This document shows positions 17,011 to 25,944 of a stretch of 64,000 bases of DNA, piece after piece. Each line of letters begins with the position of its first letter. The stretch's first letter is position 1. The translations under genes and the position numbers were made by a program. Under the pieces are notes generated by a model that was not told the origin of the DNA, did not search any database, and saw nothing but the letters and a program-made list of their open reading frames with translations. The stretch comes from Mesorhizobium sp. CA14. GTDB taxonomy: Bacteria > Pseudomonadota > Alphaproteobacteria > Rhizobiales > Rhizobiaceae. The stretch is taken from assembly GCF_020165195.1 (NCBI RefSeq), contig NZ_JAIUHR010000010.1, positions 62,001 to 126,000 of the forward strand, written 5' to 3'.

Positions 17011-18183
17011 ATGCTGCATGTCTTGTACCTTGTGCATGACGTATCCGACCCGGCGGTGCGCCGGAGGGTACAGATGCTCAAGGCAGGCGGCGCCAGGGTC
17101 ACCTTGGCGGGCTTCCGCCGCACCACCAGCCCGGTCGCCGAGATCGAAGGAATCGAGCCTGTCGACCTCGGCGCGACTCGCGACGGCCGATTCGCGCAGC
17201 GTCTCAGTGCTGTCGCCAAGGCAGCCATGTCGATCGGCGCGAAACTTGGCGCCATGGCAAGGCCCGATCTGATCATAGCGCGCAACCTCGAAATGCTGGC
17301 GCTGGCCCGCCGCGCCAACGCCGCCCTCGGGGCAAACGTGCCGATCGTCTATGAATGCCTGGACATCCATCGCCTGGTGTTGCGCGACGATTTTGTCGGC
17401 AGGACGCTGCGCGGCGCCGAACGCCATCTCGCCCGCGACGTGAAGCTTCTGGTGACGAGCTCGCCGGCCTTCGTCGCGAACTATTTCGAGCCTTTCGGGC
17501 AGATCGTCGCACCCGTCGAGCTGATCGAGAACAAATATTTCGAGATGGCATCCGTCGTCGCGGCGCATTCTTCCGAGGACGATGGTCCGACGACGCCGCC
17601 CTGGCGCATTGGCTGGTTCGGCGCGCTGCGCTGCCGCCGCTCGCTGGAGCTGCTCGCCGATTTCACCCGCCGGCAGGCGGGACGTTTCGAGGTCGTGCTC
17701 AGGGGACGTCCGGCGCTGTCCGAATTTCCGGACTTTCATGGCTTCGTCGAGGCCGAGCCGTGGCTTTCGTTCGGCGGCCCTTACCGCAATCCGGAAGATA
17801 TGGCGGTAATCTACGGGCAGGTGCATTTCTCCTGGGCGATCGATTTCTTCGAAGCTGGCCAGAATTCCGAGTGGCTGCTTCCCAACCGCCTTTATGAAGG
17901 CTGCCGCTTCGGTGCCGTGCCGGTCTCGATGGCAGGCACCGAAACCGGCCGGTTCCTGAAGCAGCAGGATATTGGCGTGCTTCTGTCCGAAGCCACGCCC
18001 GAGGGCATCGAAGCGATGCTCGGCCGGATGGATCAGGATCGATATCGCGGCCTGAAGTCGCGGGTGCTGGCGCGCAATCCGCGGACCTGGAGCTACGACC
18101 GCAGCGACTGCGCGGCTTTCGTCGAAAAGCTGCGCGGCCTCGCCGCCATGCCTTCAACCTTTGTGACGGAGGCGGCGGCGTGA
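17011..18183 (+). CDS. exoL: Succinoglycan-type glycosyltransferase ExoL
   Basis: A 390-residue protein starting MLHVLYLVHDVSDPAVRRRV, matching the ExoL family of GT-B-like transferases. In Sinorhizobium ExoL adds an early glucose to the lipid-linked repeat. ATG 17011 is chosen over an upstream GTG (16987) since it opens the conserved strand. It begins a five-gene run exoL-exoA-exoM-exoO-exoN, with stop/start overlaps at the first junctions, and exoP follows at 167 bases. The symbol rests on order plus sequence character. Confidence 0.78.
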   Translation: MLHVLYLVHDVSDPAVRRRVQMLKAGGARVTLAGFRRTTSPVAEIEGIEPVDLGATRDGRFAQRLSAVAKAAMSIGAKLGAMARPDLIIARNLEMLALARRANAALGANVPIVYECLDIHRLVLRDDFVGRTLRGAERHLARDVKLLVTSSPAFVANYFEPFGQIVAPVELIENKYFEMASVVAAHSSEDDGPTTPPWRIGWFGALRCRRSLELLADFTRRQAGRFEVVLRGRPALSEFPDFHGFVEAEPWLSFGGPYRNPEDMAVIYGQVHFSWAIDFFEAGQNSEWLLPNRLYEGCRFGAVPVSMAGTETGRFLKQQDIGVLLSEATPEGIEAMLGRMDQDRYRGLKSRVLARNPRTWSYDRSDCAAFVEKLRGLAAMPSTFVTEAAA

Positions 18184-19196
18184 TGGCAGAGGGCGCGCAA
18201 GAACCGATGGCGCAGGCGACCCCATCGATCCTGATCGTCATTCCCTGCCTCAACGAGGCCGCCCATATCGGCGGCCTGCTCGACCAATTGCGGCCCGCGG
18301 CGGCACGGCTGGGCGGCCGCATCGTCGTCGCCGACGGCGGCAGCACGGACGGCACGCAGGCCATCGTCGAAAACATCGTGGCGAAGGATCCCCGGGTCAT
18401 CCTGCTCGCCAATCCGAAGCGCCTCCAGAGCGCCGGCATCAATCTCGCGGTGGCGAGTCTCGGCGAAGGCGTCGACTACCTCATCCGCATCGATGCGCAT
18501 GGCGGCTATCCGGACGACTACTGCGACCGGCTGGTCGGGGAAGCCCTTGCCACCGGCGCCGATTCGGTCGTCGTTTCGATGCTGACCGCCGGCGCCGGCG
18601 CCGTGCAGAAGGCTGTGGCGGCGGCGCAGAATTCCAAGCTCGGCACCGGCGGCTCGAAGCACCGGCACATGTCCGAGGGCGAATGGGTCGATCACGGCCA
18701 CCACGCGCTGATGCGCATCGCCGCCTTCAGGCATGTCGGCGGCTATGACGAGAGCTTCAGCCACAATGAGGACGCCGAACTCGACTACCGCCTGCGCCAG
18801 GCCGGCTACCGCATCTGGATGAGCGGCAGGACGCAGATGGTCTATTATCCGCGCTCGACGCTGAAGAGCCTCTATTTCCAGTATCTCGGCTATGGCCGCG
18901 GTCGCGCCAGGAACGTGCTGAAGCACCGCATGGTGCCGAAGGTCCGGCAGATGATCCCGCTGCTGGTTGCGCCCGTGGTGCTGCTCGCCCTGTTTTCCTT
19001 CGTCCATTGGCTGGCGGCGGTGCCGTTCCTTTTATGGGCGGCGGTGTGCCTCGGTTACGGCCTGGTGACGGCGATACGCCAGCGCAACGCCGGCATAGCG
19101 CTCGCCGGCGTCTCGGCGATGGTCATGCATTTCGGCTGGTCCGTCGGGTTCTGGCAGCAACTTTTGACGTCCCGCTCGCAGCGCAAGGTGGCGTGA
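18183..19196 (+). CDS. exoA: Succinoglycan-type glycosyltransferase ExoA
   Basis: A 337-residue membrane-anchored GT2. SILIVIPCLNEAAHIGGL opens the domain, VVADGGSTDGT and IDAHGGYP form the nucleotide and metal sites, and FSHNEDAELDYRLRQAG contains the catalytic ED. Two or three hydrophobic helices lie at residues 255-330. ExoA adds the third sugar in the Sinorhizobium pathway. ATG 18183 overlaps the exoL stop (TGATG). A GTG one codon upstream is possible. Confidence 0.85.
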   Translation: MAEGAQEPMAQATPSILIVIPCLNEAAHIGGLLDQLRPAAARLGGRIVVADGGSTDGTQAIVENIVAKDPRVILLANPKRLQSAGINLAVASLGEGVDYLIRIDAHGGYPDDYCDRLVGEALATGADSVVVSMLTAGAGAVQKAVAAAQNSKLGTGGSKHRHMSEGEWVDHGHHALMRIAAFRHVGGYDESFSHNEDAELDYRLRQAGYRIWMSGRTQMVYYPRSTLKSLYFQYLGYGRGRARNVLKHRMVPKVRQMIPLLVAPVVLLALFSFVHWLAAVPFLLWAAVCLGYGLVTAIRQRNAGIALAGVSAMVMHFGWSVGFWQQLLTSRSQRKVA

Positions 19197-20134
19197 TGGC
19201 CGGGCGCTCGATCGACATCTGCATCTGCACTTTCTGTCGGCCGGAGCTAGCCGACACGTTGCGCTCCGTCGCCGCGCTGGAGAAGCCTGCGGGTTTGGAG
19301 ATCGGAATCGTCATTGCAGACAATGACGACGAGCCCAGCGCGCAGAAACTGGTGAAAGCTGTGGCCGAAGAGCTGAAGCTGCCGATCCGCTATCGCCACG
19401 CGCCGGCGCGCAACATCTCGATCGCCCGCAACGCCTGCCTCGACGCCAGCGTTTCGGACTTTGTCGCCTTCATCGACGACGACGAGACGGCGTCGCCCTC
19501 CTGGCTGGTCGAACTGATAGCGGCCGCCGACACCACGGGCGCCGCGGCTGTGCTCGGTCCGGTGCGGGCGCATTACCGCCCCGACGCGCCGGACTGGATG
19601 CAAAAGGGCGACTTCCATTCCACCTTGCCGGTCTGGGTGCGCGGCGAGATTCGCACCGGCTACACCTGCAACGTCCTGCTCAGAATGACCGATGCGAGCC
19701 TGCGCGGCCGGCGCTTCAGCCTGGCGCGCGGCCAGACCGGCGGCGAGGATACCGAGTTCTTCGACGCCATGGTCAAGGCCGGCGGCCGCATCGCCTTCGC
19801 GCCGCAAGCCTTCGTCGACGAGGTCGTGCCGCGCGCCAGGGCCGCGTTCGACTGGCTGCGCCGCCGCCGCTTCCGTTTTGGGCAGACGCATGGCCATCTG
19901 ATCGGGCGCGGCGCCGGCGGGTTGCGCCGCGCCGGCCAGGTCGGGCTGGCTTCAGCCAAGGCCGCTTACTGCTTCGGCATGGCGATTTTGACCGCGATCA
20001 GCCCGGTGCGGCGGAACCGCAGCGTGCTGCGCGGCATTATGCACGTTGGTGTCGTCAGCGGTTTGGTTGGCGTCCGTGAAATCCGCCAATACGGCCTCAC
20101 GTCGCCAGAACAAGGGAACAAGCGTGCAGCCTGA
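19196..20134 (+). CDS. exoM: Succinoglycan-type glycosyltransferase ExoM
   Basis: A 312-residue GT2: IDICICTFCRPEL at the N-terminus, FIDDDETAS as the metal site, TGYTCNVLLR and the GGEDTEFFDAMV catalytic segment. ExoM adds a glucose to the growing lipid-linked oligosaccharide. The start ATG 19196 overlaps the exoA stop by one base (TGATG) and fits the family N-terminus; the frame is open further upstream inside exoA but that is not credible. Its end overlaps exoO by 11 bases. Confidence 0.87.
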   Translation: MAGRSIDICICTFCRPELADTLRSVAALEKPAGLEIGIVIADNDDEPSAQKLVKAVAEELKLPIRYRHAPARNISIARNACLDASVSDFVAFIDDDETASPSWLVELIAAADTTGAAAVLGPVRAHYRPDAPDWMQKGDFHSTLPVWVRGEIRTGYTCNVLLRMTDASLRGRRFSLARGQTGGEDTEFFDAMVKAGGRIAFAPQAFVDEVVPRARAAFDWLRRRRFRFGQTHGHLIGRGAGGLRRAGQVGLASAKAAYCFGMAILTAISPVRRNRSVLRGIMHVGVVSGLVGVREIRQYGLTSPEQGNKRAA

Positions 20135-21110
20135 CGTCAGCTTCGTCATCGCCGCCTATAACGCGGAAGCGACACTCGACCGCGCCATCGCCGGCGCGAT
20201 CGCGCAACTCGGCGTGACCGTCGAGATCATCGTCGTCGACGACCAGTCATGCGACGGCACGCTGGATACGGCGCGCGCCTATCCGCAAGATATCGTCAAG
20301 GTGGTGGCGCTGCCCGCCAATCGTGGTCCGGGCGGCGCCCGCAATGCCGGCCTCGACCTGGCGCGCGGCCGCTGGGTTGCGGTGCTCGATTCTGACGATG
20401 CGGTGCTTCCCGACCGGCTGGCCATGATGATCTCCCGCGCCGAAGCGGCAGGCGCTGAAATTGCGGTCGACAACGTGCAGGTCGTGCGCGAGGACGGTAC
20501 GCCCGACGACGTCATGTTCCCAACCAGCTATCTCGAAGGCCTGCGCGAAATCTCGCTGGCCGACTACATCGCCGGCAATCTGGTCTTCGAATCGCGCTTC
20601 AATTTCGGCTATCTCAAGCCGATCTTCCAGCGCCGCTTCCTCGACGATAACAGGCTGCGCTACGACGAGAAGCTGCGCATCGGCGAGGACTACATTCTTC
20701 TGGCGAGCGCGCTTGCCAGCGGCGGCCGCTGCGTGGTCGAGCCGACCGTCGGCTATGTCTATCATATCCGCACCGGCTCGATCTCACGGGTGCTCGAATT
20801 GCACCACGTCGAGGCGATGACGAGCGCCGACGCTGCCTTTGCGGCGGTATTTCCCATGGACGGCAGCGCAAAGGCGGCCTTCGCCAGGCGTGGCCGCAGC
20901 CTGCGCAAGGCGGCGTCGTTCCTGTCCCTGGTTCAACACATCAAGGCGCGTGCGCCGCTCAAGGCGATCGGCGCGGCGCTCAGGGATCCGGCCGCGATCA
21001 GGCATATGAGCATGCCTATCGCGGTCCGGCTCAGAAGGGTTGCGGCACAGCTTTGCCGTCGGGGCGGGGAGACGAAGCATGCGGGCGTTTTTATAGCCAG
21101 CGATAGGTAG
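20124..21110 (+). CDS. exoO: Succinoglycan-type glycosyltransferase ExoO
   Basis: About 328 residues, start GTG 20124 with AAGGGAAC upstream, opening [28 protein letters not shown] is the metal site; [15 protein letters not shown] and [12 protein letters not shown] are characteristic of ExoO. It adds a side-chain glucose in Sinorhizobium. Overlap with exoM and 28 bases to exoN place it in the same operon. The protein at 3755-4783 is a clear paralogue. Confidence 0.85.
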   Translation: MQPDVSFVIAAYNAEATLDRAIAGAIAQLGVTVEIIVVDDQSCDGTLDTARAYPQDIVKVVALPANRGPGGARNAGLDLARGRWVAVLDSDDAVLPDRLAMMISRAEAAGAEIAVDNVQVVREDGTPDDVMFPTSYLEGLREISLADYIAGNLVFESRFNFGYLKPIFQRRFLDDNRLRYDEKLRIGEDYILLASALASGGRCVVEPTVGYVYHIRTGSISRVLELHHVEAMTSADAAFAAVFPMDGSAKAAFARRGRSLRKAASFLSLVQHIKARAPLKAIGAALRDPAAIRHMSMPIAVRLRRVAAQLCRRGGETKHAGVFIASDR

Positions 21111-21138
21111 AAATCTTTTCTGTAAGAAGGAATATCAG

Positions 21139-22035
21139 ATGCAGAAAGTCAGGAAGGCAGTCATTCCGGTGGCGGGGCTCGGAACGCGGTTCCTGCCGGC
21201 GACCAAGTCGATGCCGAAGGAAATGCTGCCCGTCGTCGATAAGCCTGTTGTGCAATATGCCGTCGACGAGGCGTTCGAGGCCGGCATCGAGCACATTGTC
21301 TTCGTCACCGGCCGCAACAAGGCGGTCATCGAGGATTATTTTGACCTGCATCCTGAACTGATCGGCACGCTGGAGCAGACCGGCAAGAAGGCGCAGCTCG
21401 AATCGCTGGAAAGCCTGCTGCCGGAGGCCGGCGCCACGTCCTTCATCCGCCAGCAGTCGCCACAAGGACTCGGCCACGCCGTATGGTGCGCGCGCGAGGT
21501 GATCGGCAACGAGCCTTTCGCGCTGCTGCTTCCCGACATGGTGTCCTTCGGCGTGCGCGGCTGCCTTGCCGAGACGGTCGACCTTTACCAGCGCACCGGC
21601 GGCAATGTGATCGCCGTCGAGCGCTGCGACCCGGCCGAAACCGGCAAATACGGCATTGTCGGCCGCGGCGACGAGGTCGGCTCCGGCTTCGAGATCACGG
21701 CGATGGTTGAAAAGCCGGCGCCCGCCAAGGCGCCGTCGAATTTCTACATCAACGGCCGCTACGTGCTGCAGCCGGAGATCTTCGCCCTGCTTGGCAACCA
21801 GCAGCGCGGCGCCGGTAACGAAATCCAGCTCACCGACGCCATGGTGCGCCTGGCTCAGAGCCAGCCTTTCTACGCCCAGCCTTTCGATGGCCGCATGTTC
21901 GACTGCGGCTCCAAGGAGGGCTTCATCGAGGCCACCATCGCCTTCGCCCTGGCGCGCGACGACATGAAGGGCCCTGTCTTCGAGATGCTGCAGCAATTTG
22001 TCCGGTCGCATGAGCGCCGGGAAGTAGCCGCATAA
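21139..22035 (+). CDS. exoN: UTP-glucose-1-phosphate uridylyltransferase ExoN
   Basis: A 298-residue GalU-family enzyme making UDP-glucose from UTP and glucose-1-phosphate. The nucleotide-binding signature [17 protein letters not shown] and the Lys in MPKEMLP near residue 30 are present; VEKPAP and ELQLTDA-like (EIQLTDAM) segments follow. It supplies donor both for the ExoL/M/O transferases and for the ugd product. Placement between exoO and exoP matches the Sinorhizobium order and supports the symbol; galU-type housekeeping use is also likely. Confidence 0.9.
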   Translation: MQKVRKAVIPVAGLGTRFLPATKSMPKEMLPVVDKPVVQYAVDEAFEAGIEHIVFVTGRNKAVIEDYFDLHPELIGTLEQTGKKAQLESLESLLPEAGATSFIRQQSPQGLGHAVWCAREVIGNEPFALLLPDMVSFGVRGCLAETVDLYQRTGGNVIAVERCDPAETGKYGIVGRGDEVGSGFEITAMVEKPAPAKAPSNFYINGRYVLQPEIFALLGNQQRGAGNEIQLTDAMVRLAQSQPFYAQPFDGRMFDCGSKEGFIEATIAFALARDDMKGPVFEMLQQFVRSHERREVAA

Positions 22036-22202
22036 TGCCCATCTTTCGGGTGCATATGCGGTTTCGCGATGGCGCGACAGCCACACCAGCGCCCGGGCCT
22101 TCCGGCCCGGCGCATCCTGGCAACAACGTTGCGCGGTCTTTTCTGGTCACGACGCCGATCTACCAAGGCCGATAGCGCCTGCAACCTGGAATTGGACCGA
22201 CT

Positions 22203-24584
22203 ATGAACTATGCCAACTTCCCTCTCGACAAGAGAACGCCGTTGCCCAGCACCGATTCGGAAAAGGGTGAAGACTTCATCGATGTCGAGCGTCTGCTTGG
22301 CATGGCCGCCCGGCAGGCCAAGGTCGTGGCGGTCTGCGCCGCCATCGGCCTGTTTCTGGGCGTGATCTATCTGCAGACGACGCCGAAGCAATACATGTCC
22401 GTGGCGAGCGTCCTGATCGACGAGGGCCTGAACAAGGTCGTCGACGACATTTCGGCGGCGTCGCAAACCATGCAGACCGACGCTTCGCTGCTGAGCCAGA
22501 TCGAAATCCTGACCTCCGCGCGCCTGGCGTCGGCGGTGGTCGACAAGCTGAAGCTCGACCAGAACGACGCGTTCATGAACCCGCCTCAGTCGGCTCTGGC
22601 CAAGGGCGTCGGCTTCCTGCGCGGCGTGGTCGGATATTTCCGCAGCAGCTCGGCGAACGACATTCCCGGCATTGAGAATGTCGACGAGGCGACGCGCCAG
22701 GCCATGATCAAGACGGCGACTCATGACTACGCCGTGCTGAAGCTGCAGAGCGAGGTGCTGGCGCAGCGCAACGGCCGCAGCTACGTGATTTCGATCGGCT
22801 ACCAGGCGCCGGATCCAGCTCTGGCCACGGCCATCACCAAGGCCTATGCCGATGCCTATCTGGCGGACCAGCTCAACGCCAGCTTCGACGCCACCGAGCG
22901 CGCGGCCTTGTGGCTGCAGGGCCGGCTCACAGAGTTGCGCGAAAGTTCCCAGCGAGCTGCGATGGCAGTCGAGAAGTTCAGGGCCGAACATGGGCTCTCC
23001 GCCAACAGTGACGGCCAGTTGCTGAGCGATAAGCAGCTCGCCGACCTCAACGCGCAGCTCATCGTCGCCCAGGCCGATACCGCCAGAGCCAGCGCCCGCT
23101 ACCAGCAATACAAGGCGATCGTCGACAGCGGCTCCGAAAGCGCCTTCAACGATTCGGCCATCGGTTCGGATCAGCCGAGCAGCTCGGTCATCATCGCGCT
23201 TAAGACCCGCTACCTGGCCATCGCCAAGCGCCTGCAGGACGTCGAGACGAATTTCGGCAAGGATCACCCGCAGGCGGTCGCGCTGGCCAAGGAAAAGGCC
23301 GACGTCGCGGCGCAGATCTTCGGCCAGCTGAAGCAGCTCACCGAAAGCTACCGCAACGATTTCGAGGTGGCGCAGGCGCGCGAAACGGCTTTGCGCGACA
23401 AGATTTCCACCGCCGCCGGCAAGAGCTCGATCGACAACCAGTCGCAGGTGAAGCTGAAGGAGCTCGACCAGCAGGCGCAGGCGCTGACCACGCTCTACCA
23501 GACCTTCCTCAGCCGCTATGAGGAGGCCTCGCAGCAGCAGTCCTTCCCGGTCGGCAAGGTCCGCATCATTTCCGACGCGACGATGCCGCTCGCGGCTTCC
23601 AGCCCCCGCACCTTGCGCGTGCTGGCGCTGTCGCTGGTGCTCGGCCTGATGCTTGGCGCCGGCTTCGGCGGCCTCAACGAGTTCAACGAGCGTTTCTTCA
23701 GGACGGGCGAGGACATTCGCGACCGCGTCCGCCTGAAATTCCTCGGCTATCTGCCGACGATCGGCGGCGGCAAGGCTAAGGATACCAAAGCCGACGACCT
23801 GCCGGCCGACGGCAAGGTGGCCAGTCTCTCCGCGGCTGAGAGGCGGGCGCGCATGCGTGTCAGCATCGACGCCCCGGCCTCGATGTTCGCCGAGACGCTG
23901 CGCAACGCCAAGATCGCGTTCGACGTGGTGATGGAAGACCGCGGCAGCCGGGTGATAGGCGTCATTTCGGTGCTGCCCGGGGAGGGCAAGTCGACGGTGG
24001 CCGCGAATCTCGCCGGCCTGCTCGCCGCGAACGGCGCCAAGACCTTGCTCATCGACGGCGACCTGCGCAACCCGGGCTTGAGCCGCAGCCTCGGCATGGA
24101 GGCCGAGCAGGGCCTGATGGAAGCGGTGGTCAACGGCCAGACCTGGCAGTCGGTCGGCAAGGTCGACCGCCAGACCAAGCTGGCGATCATTCCCGCCGTG
24201 CTGCGCGGCCAGTTCTCGCATACCAGCGAGCTTCTGGGCTCGGCCGGCATGCGGCGTTTCATCGAGAACGCCAAGGAGACGTTCGAATACATCATCGTCG
24301 ACCTGCCGCCGCTTGGCCCCGTCGTCGATGCCAAGGCCTTCGCGCCTCTGGTCGACGGCTTCGTGCTGGTCACCGAATGGGGCCGCACGCCCCGCAACAT
24401 GGTGCGCTCGATGCTGGAATCCGAGCCCTATATCGCCAACAAGGTGATCGGCGCGGTGCTCAACAAGGTCGATCTGAAGAAGCTGGCCAAATACGGCTCG
24501 CTCGGCGGTTCGGAAAGGTTCTTCGACCGCTACTCGAGCTACTATCTGGAGAAGTCGGAGACGCGCGCGAAGCAAGCTGCCTGA
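22203..24584 (+). CDS. exoP: Polysaccharide co-polymerase / BY-kinase ExoP
   Basis: A 793-residue Wzc-type protein. A first membrane helix (about 40-58) and a second (about 471-490, preceded by the Pro-rich PLAASSPRT) bracket a periplasmic Wzz domain with coiled coil. The cytoplasmic BY-kinase has Walker A LPGEGKST near residue 592, Walker A' LLIDGDLRNPG and Walker B IIVDLPPLG. The tail holds a small Tyr cluster (RYSSYYLEK) for autophosphorylation. ExoP controls chain length and export with the polymerase. No ExoF/Wza or ExoQ/Wzy partner lies in this window. Confidence 0.92.
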   Translation: MNYANFPLDKRTPLPSTDSEKGEDFIDVERLLGMAARQAKVVAVCAAIGLFLGVIYLQTTPKQYMSVASVLIDEGLNKVVDDISAASQTMQTDASLLSQIEILTSARLASAVVDKLKLDQNDAFMNPPQSALAKGVGFLRGVVGYFRSSSANDIPGIENVDEATRQAMIKTATHDYAVLKLQSEVLAQRNGRSYVISIGYQAPDPALATAITKAYADAYLADQLNASFDATERAALWLQGRLTELRESSQRAAMAVEKFRAEHGLSANSDGQLLSDKQLADLNAQLIVAQADTARASARYQQYKAIVDSGSESAFNDSAIGSDQPSSSVIIALKTRYLAIAKRLQDVETNFGKDHPQAVALAKEKADVAAQIFGQLKQLTESYRNDFEVAQARETALRDKISTAAGKSSIDNQSQVKLKELDQQAQALTTLYQTFLSRYEEASQQQSFPVGKVRIISDATMPLAASSPRTLRVLALSLVLGLMLGAGFGGLNEFNERFFRTGEDIRDRVRLKFLGYLPTIGGGKAKDTKADDLPADGKVASLSAAERRARMRVSIDAPASMFAETLRNAKIAFDVVMEDRGSRVIGVISVLPGEGKSTVAANLAGLLAANGAKTLLIDGDLRNPGLSRSLGMEAEQGLMEAVVNGQTWQSVGKVDRQTKLAIIPAVLRGQFSHTSELLGSAGMRRFIENAKETFEYIIVDLPPLGPVVDAKAFAPLVDGFVLVTEWGRTPRNMVRSMLESEPYIANKVIGAVLNKVDLKKLAKYGSLGGSERFFDRYSSYYLEKSETRAKQAA

Positions 24585-24609
24585 GACGGATTTTCCGTTC
24601 GGAAAGGCA

Positions 24610-24654
24610 AAGATTAGGGCGGTTCACCCTCATAGGCTGAACCGCCCTAATCTT
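24610..24654. terminator. Strong bidirectional hairpin after exoP
   Basis: A perfect 17-bp stem (24610-24626 against 24638-24654) with an 11-base loop sits between convergent exoP and phosphatase genes. The right arm contains the phosphatase stop codon TAG and the last codons. It lacks long T-runs but its length suggests firm termination or mRNA protection in both directions. Confidence 0.8.
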
Positions 24655-25360
24655 GTGAAGACAGCAGCCGTCCGTACTTGCCGACGATCCTGAGCGCGGT
24701 CAGCCGTCCCGTTTGAAAGGCGCCGGTGTCGATGTCGAGCCGGCGTCCGTCGAGCGTCGGAGCGTCGACGATCGTGTGCCCGTGCACCACCCAGCGGTCG
24801 AGGCGATGCGCCGCCTGGAAGAACTCCTCGCGGATGTTGAGCAAGTCGCCCTCGTCCTGCGCCTCGAGCGCGATGCCGGGCCGGATGCCGGCATGGACGA
24901 AGACGAATTGGTCGGAGCAGACCATCGCCGGCAGCGTGCGCAGGAAATCGACATGGCTGGCTGGAATGGCCTCGCGTATGCGCGCATCCGCCTGCTCGCT
25001 CGAACCGTAGAGGCTTATCAGCCGGTCAGGATCAACGCCGTAGGAGAACAGGGTTTCGCGGCCGCCATAGCCGAGCCAGGTTTCACGCGAGAGATGACCG
25101 TCCAGATAAAGGAGCAGTGCGACTTCATGGTTTCCCACGAGGCAGATGCGCTGAAGGCCCTTCGGCGGCGGCGCCATCAGATGGTCGATCACGCGCCGCG
25201 AATGCGGCCCGCGGTCGATATAGTCGCCTAGCATGATGATGATCTTGCGACCGCGGAAGCGCTGCGCATCGATCTGGATCTTTTGCTCCAGCGCGCGCAG
25301 CTCGTCATGGCAGCCATGCACGTCGCCGATCGCGTAGACGACCATGTCGCGCATGTCCAT
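24647..25360 (-). CDS. Serine/threonine-type metallophosphatase
   Basis: About 237 residues of a calcineurin-like phosphoesterase. The metal motifs appear in order: GDVHGCHDEL, GDYIDRGPHSRRV, LVGNHEVALL, then VFVHAGIRPG and VHGHTIVDAP. This matches bacterial PPP-type protein phosphatases. ATG 25360 gives a protein opening directly with VVYAIGDVHG; the frame is open upstream. It ends inside the terminator stem shared with exoP. A role in reversing Ser/Thr (or ExoP tyrosine) phosphorylation is a guess from position. Confidence 0.85.
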   Translation of the reverse strand: MDMRDMVVYAIGDVHGCHDELRALEQKIQIDAQRFRGRKIIIMLGDYIDRGPHSRRVIDHLMAPPPKGLQRICLVGNHEVALLLYLDGHLSRETWLGYGGRETLFSYGVDPDRLISLYGSSEQADARIREAIPASHVDFLRTLPAMVCSDQFVFVHAGIRPGIALEAQDEGDLLNIREEFFQAAHRLDRWVVHGHTIVDAPTLDGRRLDIDTGAFQTGRLTALRIVGKYGRLLSSQD

Positions 25361-25458
25361 GACGAGGCGCTCGCGTGGCGCGGGTCGAGGGCGTCTCGAT
25401 CGTTGGAAAAGATTCACGGATTGAGGCTCGGCTACTTGCACTGATCTGCGCCTCGATA

Positions 25459-25823
25459 TCATGCCGAATGCAAACAATTCCACACCTGCGCGCGATCGGC
25501 AGTCGCGTCGATGCGCGGCTCGGCCTCCGCCGCGATCAGCCAGCTCACCGCGATCATGGCGGCGCCGACAATGGGAATGGCGGCCAGACAGGGCACGCCT
25601 GCGCGCGTCAGGCCGCCGAGCATCGCCGCGCCGACGACGTCGTGGATCAGATAGAACGGATAGGTCATCATCCCGATCCGCCGCCAGCCCGCCACGACAG
25701 GTCGAGGCGCACCGACCACGCCATCAGCGCGACAGCCGTCAGATGGTGATAGAATATCGTAATGTCGGCAGCGAGGACGCGGAGTATGTCGACGCCGCCC
25801 AATGTCCTCTTGTGCTGAGCCAT
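25459..25823 (-). pseudogene. Deletion remnant of an acyltransferase 3 gene
   Basis: From ATG 25823 the minus strand reads LGGVDILRVLAADITIFYHH, the N-terminal helix and His of acyltransferase-3 proteins (family of ExoZ). That frame stops after about 49 codons. The adjacent frame then gives MMTYPFYLIHDVVG and two hydrophobic helices ending at 25459, the usual C-terminus. About 250 residues of the middle are missing and the frames do not match, so the gene is broken. It may once have acetylated the exopolysaccharide. Confidence 0.65.
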
Positions 25824-25944
25824 GCCGTGCCTTCGGTATGGCCCCCCACGCGAACTTTAAAGTCTGCTGCTGCGCCGCACAACAAGCGATTGCAGTGCGG
25901 GATAGATTGGTAAATTGATCCTTAACGCGGCCGCCGCCGGGCGG

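Noticed and set aside
21870-24575. 901-residue minus-strand frame across exoN and exoP
   Set aside because: Exact antisense of exoP with no domain. Long shadows are expected opposite high-GC genes.
25868-25895. Another PhaR-like box upstream of the acyltransferase remnant
   Set aside because: Only TTGCAGTGCGG is present; the second half-site GCAA is missing.
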